Shown here: positions 36,591 through 47,600 of the stretch, piece by piece
How the letters are laid out: every line of letters starts with the position of its first letter
Numbering within the stretch: position 1 is the stretch's first letter
Source: Forficula auricularia
Taxonomy: Eukaryota > Arthropoda > Insecta > Dermaptera > Forficulidae
DNA: 64,000 bases
Assembly: GCA_024734495.1 (NCBI GenBank)
Contig: JALMQS010000841.1
Coordinates: forward strand, 3,900,176-3,964,175
Direction: 5' to 3'
Program-made: the position numbers and the translations under genes
The notes under the pieces: generated by a model
The model's input: the letters and a program-made list of their open reading frames with translations, nothing else
Told to the model about the DNA's origin: nothing
Databases searched by the model: none

Positions 36591-37203
36591 TTAAGGTAGT
36601 TCTTTCACAAATGCAAAAATTCAAGAAGTCTTCGAAACTTGGAATATAAGTCATTAAAAGGATAATAAACACACTGTTAAAATTTGAAGACGATTTACCA
36701 CACCAAACATGAAATAATTGAAATTAAAAATGAAATTTTTTACATATGGTAGATTGGGAAAGGGTGGGAAAATAATCATTATTTTTTTTTTCCTTGAAAG
36801 ACTTTCACCATCTTGATGAAAAACTAATATTTGTTAGAATAATATATTCGGAGTAACTTAAAAATAATTGAAATTATTTATCTCTTAGTTTTGATAAAAA
36901 CAAAAAATATATTTGGGCGATTATTTTTAGTGGAGTGGATATAAGATCAATCGCTTGGAAACGATCCATTCATAAAGAAGATATAGTAGTGTGAAAAGTA
37001 CAGTCCCTAGTAGAGATTGTGGTGTTGACCAAGACTCCTTAACTCATAGGAAATTAATATTAAATATAATATTTATTTACTCTTATCTTTAAGTACAGTC
37101 ACATTATAAAAACATAACCTAAAATTTTAGAACCGTTCATATTTATAGAGTGGTTACGCGGCTAAAACTTTTTGTGTGGATTATCGCGAAAGAACCTCCT
37201 TAA
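36591..37203 (+). mobile_element. TTAA family 2 element, copy 1, with an 87-bp insertion
   Basis: TTAAGGTAGTTCTTTCACAA at the left and GCGAAAGAACCTCCTTAA at the right, inside TTAA duplications. Compared with copy 2 it carries an 87-bp insertion (37005-37091) flanked by 8-bp AGTACAGT. Non-coding. Confidence 0.9.
37005..37091. mobile_element. 87-bp insertion with 8-bp target duplication
   Basis: AGTACAGT at 36997-37004 and 37092-37099; copy 2 reads straight through with a single copy. The insert starts CCCTAGTAGAGATTGTGGTG and ends AATATTTATTTACTCTTATC plus TTTA, and looks like a deletion derivative of the foldback family at 17592 and 32035. Confidence 0.85.
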
Positions 37204-37304
37204 TAACGTTATAAAATTGTAGGGGGGGGGGGGGGGGGGCGAGAACCCATTGCAAATATATCTTCCAAGAGTTGAATATTTTAACTATATATATGACTTA
37301 ATAA

Positions 37305-37460
37305 AGTAAAGGGTGTGTAGTTTCATAATGAATGAAATAAAACTCAAAGAGGTTTAACTCCTGATGATGGACTAATAATCCGAAATATATTGAATTTGTA
37401 TAAACCTCTTTGAGTTTTATTTCATTCACTGTGAAACTACACACCCTTTACTTTATTAAT
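37305..37460. repeat. Short foldback repeat
   Basis: AAAGGGTGTGTAGTTTCATA, GAATGAAATAAAACTCAAAG and AGGTTTA are answered by TAAACCT, CTTTGAGTTTTATTTCATTC and GTGAAACTACACACCCTTT. A loop of about 60 bases carries CCTGATGATGGACTAATAAT. Confidence 0.88.
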
Positions 37461-37663
37461 TAATATCATGTTTCACCTAAAACCTACACCACTTTCTCTA
37501 ATTAAAATATATATATGACCCCTGCGTTATGGAAAGTATTTTATTTTTAAAAAAACACCCAAAACTTTTTCATAAAAATGTTTTTGACATGAATATAATA
37601 CTAGATGCAAGAATGATCTAAGGATAAATGCCAGTTGTTTGTCTGTGACATTAAAAAGTCCAG

Positions 37664-38183
37664 TTAAGGTAGTTCTTTCACAAATGCAAAAATTCAAGAA
37701 GTCTTCGAAACTTGGAATATTAATCATTAAAAGCATAATAAACACACTGTTAAAATTTGAAGACGATTTTCCATACCAAACATGAAATAATTGCGATTAA
37801 AAATGAAATTTTTTACATATGGTAGATTGGGAAAGGGTGGGGAAAGGATCATTTTATTTTTTTTTTTCATTGAAGGACTTTCACCATTTTGATGAATAAC
37901 TAATATTTGTAAGAATAATATATTCAGAGTAACTTAAAAAAAAATTGAAATTATTTATCTCGTAGTTTTGTTAAAAAAAAACATATTTGGGCGATTATTT
38001 TTAGGGAAGTGGATATAAGATCAATCGCTTGGAAACGATCCATTCATAAAGAGGATATATTACTGTGAAAAGTACAGTCACGTTAAAAAAACATAACCTA
38101 AAAATTTTAGCACCGTTCATATTTATAGTGTTGTTACGATGCTAAAACTTTTTGTGTGGATTGTAGCGTAAGAACCTCCTTAA
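37664..38183 (+). mobile_element. TTAA family 2 element, copy 2
   Basis: Same ends as copy 1 (TTAAGGTAGTTCTTTCACAA; GTAAGAACCTCCTTAA). Uninterrupted, 520 bp, and it preserves the pre-insertion site for the 87-bp insert. Confidence 0.9.
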
Positions 38184-38826
38184 CAAATAGGATAAGCCCA
38201 CTAAATAGATATCTTAGTGAGTATGAAATTCATGGGATGTTGAAATAATTTTTCCAGAATTCTTCAAATAATAATTCTGTATTGAAGCTCACTTCAAATC
38301 AAGGTTGATTCTGTGTTTTGGCTAGATTTTCTCAAAGTCAAAATGAGCTGCAGGTTCATAAAATATGGTTCGTGTTAGCGGGCAAGAACTTTTCAGTGAT
38401 AAAAACCAAACTATCCGAACTCAACCAGTAGGTACCATTGACTTTTTTATGAAATTGAATACAAGAAGGGGTGCACCAGGAAGATGGATTTTGCATTACC
38501 GAAGAGAAGAGGAAATTGTTTGGCAACCTAGATTTCGAAAATCAGTGGGTTTTTTTCGGTAAATATGTTCGAGAACCGAGGTTCCACTGTACTAGAGTAA
38601 TTTTGGAGATCCCTATGTATAAATGAGCCGTTTATTTTGAAAGTGGCGTAAGTCCAATTTTGGAAAAAATTAGTTAATGACAGATTTAGTTAAACATACT
38701 AGTAGATATCTTCTTTTCAAATTTATAATATCATAGCCAAAGGAGTACAATATCCTCATGAATTCGTCAAAATAAATACATCAAAATATATATCAATATA
38801 TGTATTTATAAAAATATAAATACAAA
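38184..38826. other. Spacer with a possible pogo-type terminus
   Basis: 38566-38592 reads GTTCGAGAACCGAGGTTCCA then CTGTA, like the end of a pogo/Tigger element beside a TA, but no partner end was found. A 65-codon frame just before it (38365-38562) is unassigned. Confidence 0.4.
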
Positions 38827-38987
38827 CGAGGGGTGAACTGCGACCTAATGTCGTGTACACCTACTTCCACTTCCACTTTAATTTTCAAGTAGAAGACAAT
38901 AGATGAAGAGGCATTATCTAATGAATTCCAAAATAATTCCACATAATTCCAAAGACGGACCTAATTCCAATCGCGGTTCACCCCTCG
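38827..38987 (+). mobile_element. Short TIR element with minimal minisatellite
   Basis: CGAGGGGTGAACTGCGACC to TCGCGGTTCACCCCTCG, 161 bp, with perfect 8-bp target duplication AATACAAA at 38819-38826 and 38988-38995. Few 20-bp units are present; the middle has AAGTAGAAGACAATAGATG. Confidence 0.93.
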
Positions 38988-39089
38988 AATACAAATATCT
39001 CAAAATAACAAATAATGGACTTACGCCACTTTCAAAAGAAACAGCTCAAATATAGAATTACTTAAATTGAAAGTTTCTTTTTGCCCAGA

Positions 39090-39345
39090 GTAGCAGAATT
39101 TTTATAGATTAAAGGAGACAATAAAAGAGTGTGTCTTCTGGTGGAATTATAAATTTTTAATTTATTTATAACGAGACTATAGTTTCGAGAGCTTTGCCCT
39201 CTTCATCAGTCTATCACAATTGATTCATAGGAATTAATGTACATAAGTTCTCAAAACTATAGTCTCGCTATAAATAAATTAAAAATTGATAATTCCACTA
39301 GAAGACACGCTCTTTTATTGTCTCTTTGGATAGAATGAATTAATC
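39090..39345. repeat. Foldback element of the ACTATAGTCTCG family
   Basis: Left arm AGGAGACAATAAAAGAGTGT...GAGACTATAGTTTCGAGAGC; right arm its complement, ending AGACACGCTCTTTTATTGTC. The loop has a GCTTTGCCCTCTTCATCAGT motif in one arm only. Confidence 0.85.
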
Positions 39346-39851
39346 TACTAGAATAAGAGACAGTTTAACCGATAGATTCGACGCAAGGCCCGTAACCAGA
39401 AAAAAGTGGCGGGGAGGGATTAGTTAATTTTCGGGGGGGGGGGGGCTGCTACCCACCGAATGGTTAAGATAGTATATCTCTGATGTCCAGATTGCTTTTT
39501 TTTAATCAGAGTATTATTTTTATTACATTTTTATTGAACGTTTTATTTATATTCTGTAAAATTTCGATGTTTACTTCAACATTTCGGAGAGGGTAGGGTT
39601 AACACCCTCCCCTGCTGCCTACGGCCATGAGTCAAAGTCTTCTATTCTAGTTTTTTCTTTTAAACCAAGCTTCAAATTAAACATCTTTTATACGTGTATA
39701 CATATTCAAGAGTGGAATCAACATAGTAATCTAAAAAGATAGAAATAAATTTTTAATTTATTGCACAGTCTCCAAATTTTTTCAGATATATGTGTGATGT
39801 GAGGGCATAACTTATTCATATTTCAAAAAACTCAATAAAATTTACGATTCT
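39346..39851. other. AT-rich spacer with a G run
   Basis: Poly(G) at 39434-39446. Nothing else recognised. Confidence 0.45.
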
Positions 39852-40518
39852 TTAAGGACGTTCCCTAATATAGCTCAGATGCAGTTAGCTATTTCCCCTA
39901 CTCTCACATGCGCAGAAAGACAAAAATATGTTCACTGCGTCGTTTCTCGGATCTGGCAACAGTGCATTTGTACCGACGCTAAAAGACAAAGAATAAAAAA
40001 AACACTTCATGAAAGAGCTCATTGCGAAATTCGAGATGAGAACAGTATAGTTACGTTGAGAGAATTAGCTAAAAATCTCAAATTCACCAGCTGCAGAAGT
40101 TTTTTAGATATGGAAAAATTGAGTGATTTTAGTGCGACGTTGGCAAGTCGCCATCTCCCACTTAAAAATGAAAACCATCAAAAGTACCTAAATTTTAACA
40201 TTAATTTTTCATACAAAACGAATACCGCAAAATATTTGTTATATCTTTAGTTAATGATACTCAGTTTTTTAATGATACTCAGTTTTTAAAAATAATTTCA
40301 AGAAAATTACGATTGTTATTTAATGAAACAGTCGCTTTAACATCAATCGGGATAGGGTTCGCCTGTAAATATGCAAATTTCAAAGGTTAATATTGACAAA
40401 TTTAGTCCCGCAAGGACTATTGAAAAAAAAATTTACGTATAAAGGACACTTATAAATATGTGTAATCAAAGTTTTAAAAGGATTGCAAGAAAATCAATTT
40501 ATTAGGGAACGTCCTAAA
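39852..40518 (+). mobile_element. AGGACGTTCCC element with a helix-turn-helix-like frame
   Basis: Inverted ends AGGACGTTCCCTAATA and TATTAGGGAACGTCCT. A 123-codon frame (39879-40250) contains VTLRELAKNLKFTSC followed by SFLDMEKLSDFS, reminiscent of the helix-turn-helix part of a transposase but too short to be active. The frame covers more than half of the element. The decayed copy at 4270 retains the same words. Family not identified. Confidence 0.7.
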
Positions 40519-41089
40519 GTAGCAGAGAAATTTTTTTATAATAGTGATACAAAAAGAAATTGCACCAAAAAAGTACAACCTCTGTAGTCCGTATTAGACC
40601 CTTGTATCGTGAAAATAAGAAAAGATTTGGTCGGAATTGAAGGTTATCTGTGGGTCTTGAAAGACTGAAGATTATATGTACCTGGGAAGACGGACTGTCA
40701 TCAATTGAGAAATAAAACTAATTAAATTTTATATTATTTAAAAAATACGATTGTTTCATAGATATTGTAGCTTAAAAATTGTTAAATGTAGCCAAATTTA
40801 TGATTAATAAATGTTCCGAAATGAATTGTTTTGACGATATCAGCTTTCTTTAGTAAATTTAAATTGTTAGAATATCAGGGATGAGGCAATCAGCAAAAAT
40901 ACTCAAATCATTGTAGCTTTATGTTTATTTGAAATCAGTACAACTGGAAAATAGTACATGTATCAACAGATAATTAATATTATCATACAATAAAAGGTAG
41001 GTATATAAAAGGAAAAAATCATAATATTTCAGAAAATTCAAAGGTTTATTTTATCCATATCATCTACCAGATAAAAATTCTTGAACTTC
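40519..41089. other. AT-rich spacer
   Basis: Nothing recognised. Confidence 0.5.
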
Positions 41090-41560
41090 GTTATTATGAA
41101 GTGGAGAACTAAAGTAATATATTATATAAATTTATAATTTTCTCATTAATATATTAAAGAATAAATTACATATTAACGAGAATTGTTTTGATCGCGATTT
41201 TTGAACAAGATATATATGCTGGTTGAAGCTATTGGAGTCTACTGAGTCTTAAGTCTGGACCAAGAGAGAATGAAAAAGATATGATCCATTTAGCTATAAT
41301 CCAACATCATTTTGCGTTTAGCCCGCAAGACACTTGGATGGATCACCGATATATATATATATTGTTCAAAAAGCTCCATCAAAACAATTCTCGTTAATAT
41401 GTTAATTATTCTTTAATATATTAATGAGAAAATTATAAATTTATTTAACTTCATTATTTCAAGTTAGAAATATATAAGTTCAGATATTATTTTCACTTAA
41501 TATTTAACAAAAATCACGCGCATTTGATTCGCGATTGAATCAAATATAGGGAACATACGA
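41090..41560. repeat. Foldback repeat with AATTTATAATTTTCTCAT arms
   Basis: Arms about 41125-41200 and 41370-41460 (ATTAACGAGAATTGTTTTGA and its complement). The centre includes AAAAAGATATGATCCATTTA, shared with 23575-23930. Confidence 0.82.
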
Positions 41561-41858
41561 TTAATATATTATAATATAAAAATAAATAATTTCAAATCCA
41601 AGAGGAATGGCAAATGCCCTATGAACAGATGAACACCCATGATCGTGTCTAAATTTTGTTACTTCGAATTCATTTCGACACTTCACTAGTTTTATTTATA
41701 GAAAATTTCATTGACTAGCTAATTACAACTCATTGAAGGTATTAGTTCATGTATTTTTAGACTGTTTTTTGTTATTAATTTACTTATATAATATGCAAGT
41801 TTGAAGTCAATTTATTCAATCTTATAATTAATATAATTATTATTAGATATTAAATCAG
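41561..41858. other. AT-rich spacer
   Basis: Nothing recognised. Confidence 0.5.
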
Positions 41859-42007
41859 GGCTGTCCAAGCCGTGGCCCGCGGGCCGCATGTATGTCGAGG
41901 TCCAGACCTAGCCATATCGCTTTCTCATCCTCAAAACTTGTTAACAGAGTTGGTTTCATTAAAATCGGTAGAGCCCCCTGGACCCCCAAACCACGAACCC
42001 CCCCCCC
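41859..42007 (+). mobile_element. Truncated hAT-type terminus plus Helitron-like C-rich remnant
   Basis: CAGGGCTGTCCAAGCCGTGG followed by CCCGCGGGCCGCATG is the classic 5' end of a hAT family. It breaks off and joins CCCCCTGGACCCCCAAACCA and a C run, like the GC-rich segment near Helitron 3' ends in this window. Confidence 0.6.
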
Positions 42008-42484
42008 CGAACCAAATTTTTGTGGACGAGCTAGCTCAAAAACTAGTGGGAATATCGAAACCAAATTTCACACGTAGTTTTGGTCCATTGAGATTAAGAG
42101 CTATTAGATTTTGGTGCATATCGACCCAAAGTTAAGGAGGATAGATGGGGGGTTAAAAATTAAAAATCTAGGCCATTTAAACAAACTCAACCTAATTTTG
42201 TATACATAATCAGTGGGATCCCAGAAGTCTAAAAATGCAAAAACTAACCGCCCAAAATAGGAGGGGGGGGGGTCAAAAAATGAAAATATAAACTCTTGTA
42301 CCAAACTCAACTAAATTTTGTATACATAATCATCAGTGGGCCCCCAGGAGTCTAAAAATGCAAAAACTAACCCGCCTCCCCTACATGATTATAAATAATT
42401 TTATTAAATATTAAATATAAGTGAGGGGCCAGGTTATATGGTAAAGTCAAGTGGATGGCCACATCAGAACACGTCAGCTTATTT
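42008..42484 (+). repeat. TTTACC repeat family, copy G (5' truncated)
   Basis: Starts within the family at CCAAATTTTTGTGGACGAGC and ends CACGTCAGCTTATTT; two to three 110-bp units. Confidence 0.85.
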
Positions 42485-42613
42485 TATAATTGTTTTTATT
42501 TCAAACATTTGCGTCTTTCATACTATTTATTTATTAATTCTATTATTTTTCATTTGTATTTTAACTTATTTTATTAAATATTAGATACTACACTCAGCGC
42601 CGTAACTAGGCAG

Positions 42614-43033
42614 GTGCAACAGGTGCGCCTGCACAGGGGCCAGAGATCTAGGGTCCTTAAAACGAAATTGTTAATTGAATTTTCTTTACAAATTGGTTTT
42701 ACAAACATTTTATTCGAGATTTTAAAACACAAATTAAAATTTGAAGCATCGATATTAGTAGACGATTTAAAAACTGCAAAACCAATTGAAATTTTACAAG
42801 GTCTGCATGACTTTGGATTAATTGAATCTTATCCAAACTTTGATATTGCTATACGATTATTCCTCACACTCCCAATATCAATAGTTTCGTGTGAGAGAAG
42901 TTTTAGCAAGTTAAAATTAATTAAAAACTATTTAAGGTATACTATTGGACAAGATAGATTATCCAATCTTGCCATAATATCTATAGAGTATAACATCACA
43001 AAGGATAATAATTATGACGATATAATTAATTAA
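42614..43033 (+). pseudogene. hAT transposase C-terminal fragment
   Basis: 139 codons. The second half holds the hAT dimerisation motif: FLTLPISIVSCERSFSKLKL, followed by IKNYLR and LSNLAIISIE. The N-terminal DNA-binding and catalytic regions are missing, and the first residues read through the terminal repeat, so this is a remnant and not a working gene. The TIR-proximal phrase here matches that of the 405-bp copy at 1277. Confidence 0.85.
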
Positions 43034-43103
43034 TTACTTTGCTCAAATGAAAGCTAGAAGAGTACAATTTAATGAAAATTAAATAGTCTTATAATATAAA
43101 TAA

Positions 43104-44106
43104 ATAGCTGCAAGGCCCGCCTTCGGCGGCCCTCTTGCTAGCCAGGAGCACGCCCCTGGACCCCCAGCCCTCGAACCCCACCCCCACCCCAACACTCCAT
43201 TCCGCCCACTAACCACCCACCCCAAAACCCCTCCAGCACCCCGCACCATGCACCCGTTCCCAACCCCCGCCCCCACACCACCACCCGCGCCCCTCCACAC
43301 CGGACCCCACCCGTGCCCTCCAACCCTGCGCACCACACCCCCACCTAGCCCCATGGGCCCCACCCCGCCCCCTGGACTCCACCTCGCACCACCCACTGCA
43401 CCCCCACCCCCACCCTCCTCTTCCTCACTCCCATTCCACCCCCGCCCTCCGCACCCAGTTTTTGCATTTCTAGCCTTCTAGTGACCCACAGATTATGTAT
43501 ACAAAATTTGGTTGAGTTTGGCCCAAGAGAAAGAATTTTCATTTTTTGATCCTCCCCCCCCCCCATTTTGGGTGTTTAGTTTTTGCATTTCTAGCTCTCT
43601 TGAGGCCCAAAGATTATGTATACAAAATTTGGTTGAGTTTGCTCCAAGGGCAAGAATTTACATTTTTTCACCCTTCTCCCCTTTTTGGGTGTTTTTTGGC
43701 GAAATTTTTTTAACAAAAGTTGTCAGAAATCACATCCCCTATAACTTTGTTTATCATAAAATTTGCCATAGGGTTAATAGTTTAGGAGTTATTTGATAAT
43801 TTTCATTCGAGTGCCCCCCCCCCAAACCCCCTTTTGGGGTCAAAATATCAAACGTTGTATAGCTAAAAACGTAAGTTAGAAGACATCTGATGTAAATATG
43901 AAATTTCATAATAATCCCTTGAGCCATTTTTACGTTAATCGTGAGCAACTTTTCCGAAACCACTGAAATAGACAGACAGACCGACATACAGACAGGAATT
44001 TTGTTGAGGGTGTTTTCATTCATAGCTTTGCTTGAAACGTGTGCAACCAAAATTTGGCGTGATTTGGAGCAATTTACAGACAAAACCTTAATTTTATATA
44101 TATAGA
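43104..44106 (-). mobile_element. 1,003-bp non-autonomous Helitron
   Basis: Read on the minus strand: 5' TCTATATATATAAAATTAAG at 44106; 3' hairpin GGGCCGCCGAAGGCGGGCC then TTGCAGCTAT at 43104 (one base off the usual CTAG). It sits exactly between A and T of the sequence preserved empty at 1561-1580. The interior has a C-rich (plus strand) GC block at 43138-43455 and two copies of the CAACCAAATTTTGTATACAT unit. The long frames across the GC block are compositional artefacts. Confidence 0.93.
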
Positions 44107-44251
44107 TGTAATATATTTTTGTGTACAATAATTTTTTTATATGATATCTACCATATTTGAACTATAATTAATTTTTCCCAAAAAATATAGGGGCCCTAAA
44201 AAAATGTTTGCACAGGGCCCTAAAAAAGCTAGTTACGGCGCTGACTACACT

Positions 44252-44495
44252 TCTTTTGACTCAACTGCAGCGAAAGGACCTCCTTAATTTTTAATTATCG
44301 TTCTTAATTTTCAAATTAGACGCGGGTTTCCTCGCTCAGTCACCGCCCTCTTTAGGGAAGAGAAATCCCAACTCTTTGTAAACTGTCAATACGAATCCAA
44401 CTGCTTTATTTATTTCATTAAACAGTAAGTGTATAAATTATTAATTCATTATTTATTTTTAACCACTTATATTTATTTATTTTTCTTAGAGTATT
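44252..44495 (+). promoter_or_regulatory. HSPBAP1: HSPBAP1 upstream region with possible 5' UTR intron
   Basis: Only about 240 bp separate the hAT element ending at 44243 from the start codon. A donor-like ACA|GTAAGT at 44425 and a pyrimidine-rich acceptor ending TTCTTAG at 44489 suggest a 65-bp intron in the 5' UTR. No TATA box is evident. At 44262-44286 there is a lone copy of a short-element end reading GAAAGGACCTCCTTAA, so part of the leader region is itself transposon-derived. Confidence 0.4.
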
Positions 44496-44687
44496 ATGGA
44501 TTGTGAATTAGAATTACCGCCAGCAAGTATAATCAAACAACTAATATTCACAAAACTCACTCAGCCTGTCATTTTCAAAGGATTGATTAAAGAATGGGAA
44601 ATATTGAATTGGAATTTGGAAACTTGGGCAGACAAATTAGGAGAAAAACCATTGCCCTTCCGCTGTGGAACGAGCAAATTCACCAAG
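44496..44687 (+). CDS. HSPBAP1: HSPBAP1 coding exon 1
   Basis: 64 codons starting MDCELELPP and ending FTK, followed by donor GTATAT, phase 0. Contains the family N-terminal motif QPVIFKGL followed by a W-rich stretch, matching the region before the JmjC core where these proteins have a 'P-x-I/V-F-x' motif. No in-frame upstream Met is joined without crossing the acceptor-like site at 44488-44489. Confidence 0.88.
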
Positions 44688-47600
44688 GTATATATAAATG
44701 AATACAATCATAAAACGTTTATTATTCATAATAATAACTAACCAAATTCTCCCTTTTTCATTAAAAATGCAAAATTTTAAATTCTCATTTTGAAATGGTT
44801 ATATCTAGCGTTAATAAATTGAATTTTCATTAATAGCAAATCACAGAGGTTGTTTTCTGCTTAGTGAAAATACATTTACGCACAAATCTATATATATAAA
44901 ATTAAGGTTTTGTCTTTACATTGCTCCAAATCACTCCACATTTTGGTTGCACACGTTTCAAGCAAAGCTATGAACGAAAACAACCTCAACAAAATTCCTG
45001 TCTGTCTGTTTCAGTGGTTTCCGAAAAGTTGCTCACGATTCACATAAAAACGGCTGAAGGGATTATTATGAAATTTCATATTTGGATCAGATGTCTTCTA
45101 ACTTACATTTTTAGCTATATAACTTTTTGATATTTTGACCCCAGAAGGGGGTTTGGGGGAGGGGGGCGCACGAATGAAAATTATCAAATAACTCCTAAAC
45201 TATTAACCCTACGGCAAATTTTATGATAAACAAAGTTGTAGGAGATGTGATTTCTGACAACTTTTGTTTAAACAAATTTCCCAAAAAAAAACACCAAAAA
45301 GGGGAGGAGAGTGAAAAAATGTAAATTCTTGCCCTTGGAGCAAACTCAACCAAATTTTGTTTGTGGGTTACGGATGGAGTGTTGGTGTGGGGGCGGGGGT
45401 TGACTATGGTGCGGGGGTGGGCGTGGGGTTCGTGGATTAGGGTGCGGATGGAGTGTTTGGGTGGTGGTGTGGGGAAGGGGGTTAGGCATTGGGCGGGGGT
45501 CGAGTGCTGGGTGGGTTTAGGGGGGAAGGCTGGGGTCCAGGGGGCGTGCCCCCTGAGTGCCAAGAGGGCCGCCGAAGGCGGGCCTTGCAGCTAGTATATT
45601 AAATAAACTGACACGTTCTGATGTGGCCATCTACTTGACTTTACAAAACAACCTGGCCCCTCACTTATATATAATATTTAATAAAATTATTTATAATCAT
45701 GTAGGGGGGGGGATATTGCAAATATACTATAAAGCTTATATTATGTCGGAGAACATATTTGGCAATTGTCAATTACTTGAGAATATTTGAAGAAAAAGTG
45801 TCCATCAACAAAATAATGTTGATCACTGGGACACTTAAATTAATTCCATTTTCAGGTTAAAATAAAGTTTATAAAAATTGAATATTTACTTATACTTAAA
45901 AAAAATATTACCTATGGTTTGCGGTTAATTTTAACTAACCATGGCAATATCATGCTGATGACAGTTTTTTGACTATTTATAAGAGGGTTAGTTTTTGGAC
46001 TTGGCGACAACCTTTTTGTAACGGTTACTTACATTATAATCTTTGCGACTATAATTTAACGATAATACAACAGTTGCAAAACGGAAAAAAACGAGACATA
46101 ACTACCGTTTTGAAACTGTAATTCAACCTAATTAAAACTATATAATGACTATAATTCAACCAATCAAAAAAGTTGCATTTTGGTTTTATTTTGATCTCTG
46201 TGCTATACGGGTAAGCTCGATTTCTTTATCATAAGTGCTCATTGATCGCTTTTGATTAAATAATCGAGTTGATCTGCAGTTGTGTTGTGTATGCACCCAC
46301 ATTAAACTTAATATATTTATATCCATCAACTAAACTATCGCTCGACTAAACATCGACTGGGTGTGCCTAGCCTAAGGGTCGAAACATTGTTTGTGTGGCC
46401 TAAATAAAACGTTCTATTAATATTAAAGCTTTATATTATTTCTCATTCATGTTTTTGATGTTTTTAGCAACCTCAATGGGAGAGTTCCTGTTATTCCAAG
46501 TTATTAACTATGCGCGAATTCATTTCCCTTACACAAGAGAATTCAGACGAATGGGCGTATTTTGATTATAAACATATGCAAGAATGGTTGTCAGAGCATC
46601 CGGAGATTTTACAGGTAATATTCTTTAAAATAAAATAATTAATTTCATATTTTTCCATTGAAAAATGTTCATTTTATAATATTATACATAAGAAGTAGGG
46701 CTAATGATTTGGAAAGTCCACCTAGTCAAGATAAACTCTTGCATCTTAAAAGAGTGTCTTTTGCTGGAAAAATAAATTTTTTAATTTATTTATAACGAGA
46801 CTATAGTTTCGAGGGCTTTGCTCCTTCATCAGTCTATTACAATTGATTCACAGGAATTGATGTGTGAAAGTCTATAAATAAATTTAAAAATTTATTTTTC
46901 CAGCTGAAGACACTCTTTTATTGTCTCCTTTAATTTATAAAAATTCTTCTACTCTCGGCAAAAATAAACTTTCAATTTAATCTTGCATCTTAGATAGAAC
47001 AACGAATATTCAAGGGTTACTTTTTTTTCTCAAATATTTCCTTATAAATCTTAAATTTTGATCTGGTTGTGAGCTTTTTTATTTGTTTATTATAAATTAT
47101 ACTTCTTTTGGGTAATACCCTGTTATTGTATAACATAAATGGTTGAAGACAAATAAAAATATTATCTATCTATTATATTATTCAAGGGTTGCATCAGAGT
47201 AAAAGATATTTGTAGACCTACTCTTGAATAATTGAAGCAATAAGATAATTATTCAAGTCTTAACAAGTTATAGGAACGAAAGAATTCACAGTATTTATTT
47301 CTAATTCAACTTCAAAATGGTCTTGATTGAGACTTTAAAGGAATTATTGTTTTTATTTTATTAGAACACATGCAAGTATCTATAAAGGAAAATTTGGTCT
47401 CTTTATAATTTGTATGATATATATAAATGGCAGGTAGTCAGTCTAAAAGCTGACCTTTAGTTCCAGTACTGAACTGAAGAAGTATTCTAGAAAATAAAAG
47501 GTATGTTGTCGTTATTTTCTTGAATAGGTCAGGAGTCCATACCTCAACTACTTACAAATTATATAATAAAACAGTTTTGAGGCACTACTAAATAAAAAAA

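Larger units (their letters stand above)
42595..44243 (+). mobile_element. hAT element with degenerate transposase and nested Helitron
   Basis: Ends CAGCGCCGTAACTAGG and AGCTAGTTACGGCGCTG. Perfect 8-bp target duplication ACTACACT at 42587-42594 and 44244-44251. It carries the C-terminal part of a hAT transposase, then a full Helitron (43104-44106), then its own 3' part. It ends about 250 bp upstream of the HSPBAP1 start codon. Confidence 0.95.
44688..46467 (+). other. HSPBAP1 intron 1
   Basis: 1.78 kb, GT...AG. Holds a complete Helitron (44887-45594) and a fragment of the TTTACC repeat. 45720-46460 is AT-rich and unremarkable. Confidence 0.85.

Noticed and set aside
38365..38562. 65-codon frame as a coding exon
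   Set aside because: It has reasonable composition but no match and lies directly beside a pogo-like transposon end, so it is more likely element-derived or chance.
43079..43566. Glycine/proline-rich frames on both strands, up to 105 codons
   Set aside because: They come from the G/C-run block of a Helitron; the same effect appears at 45195-45594 and 58154-58467.
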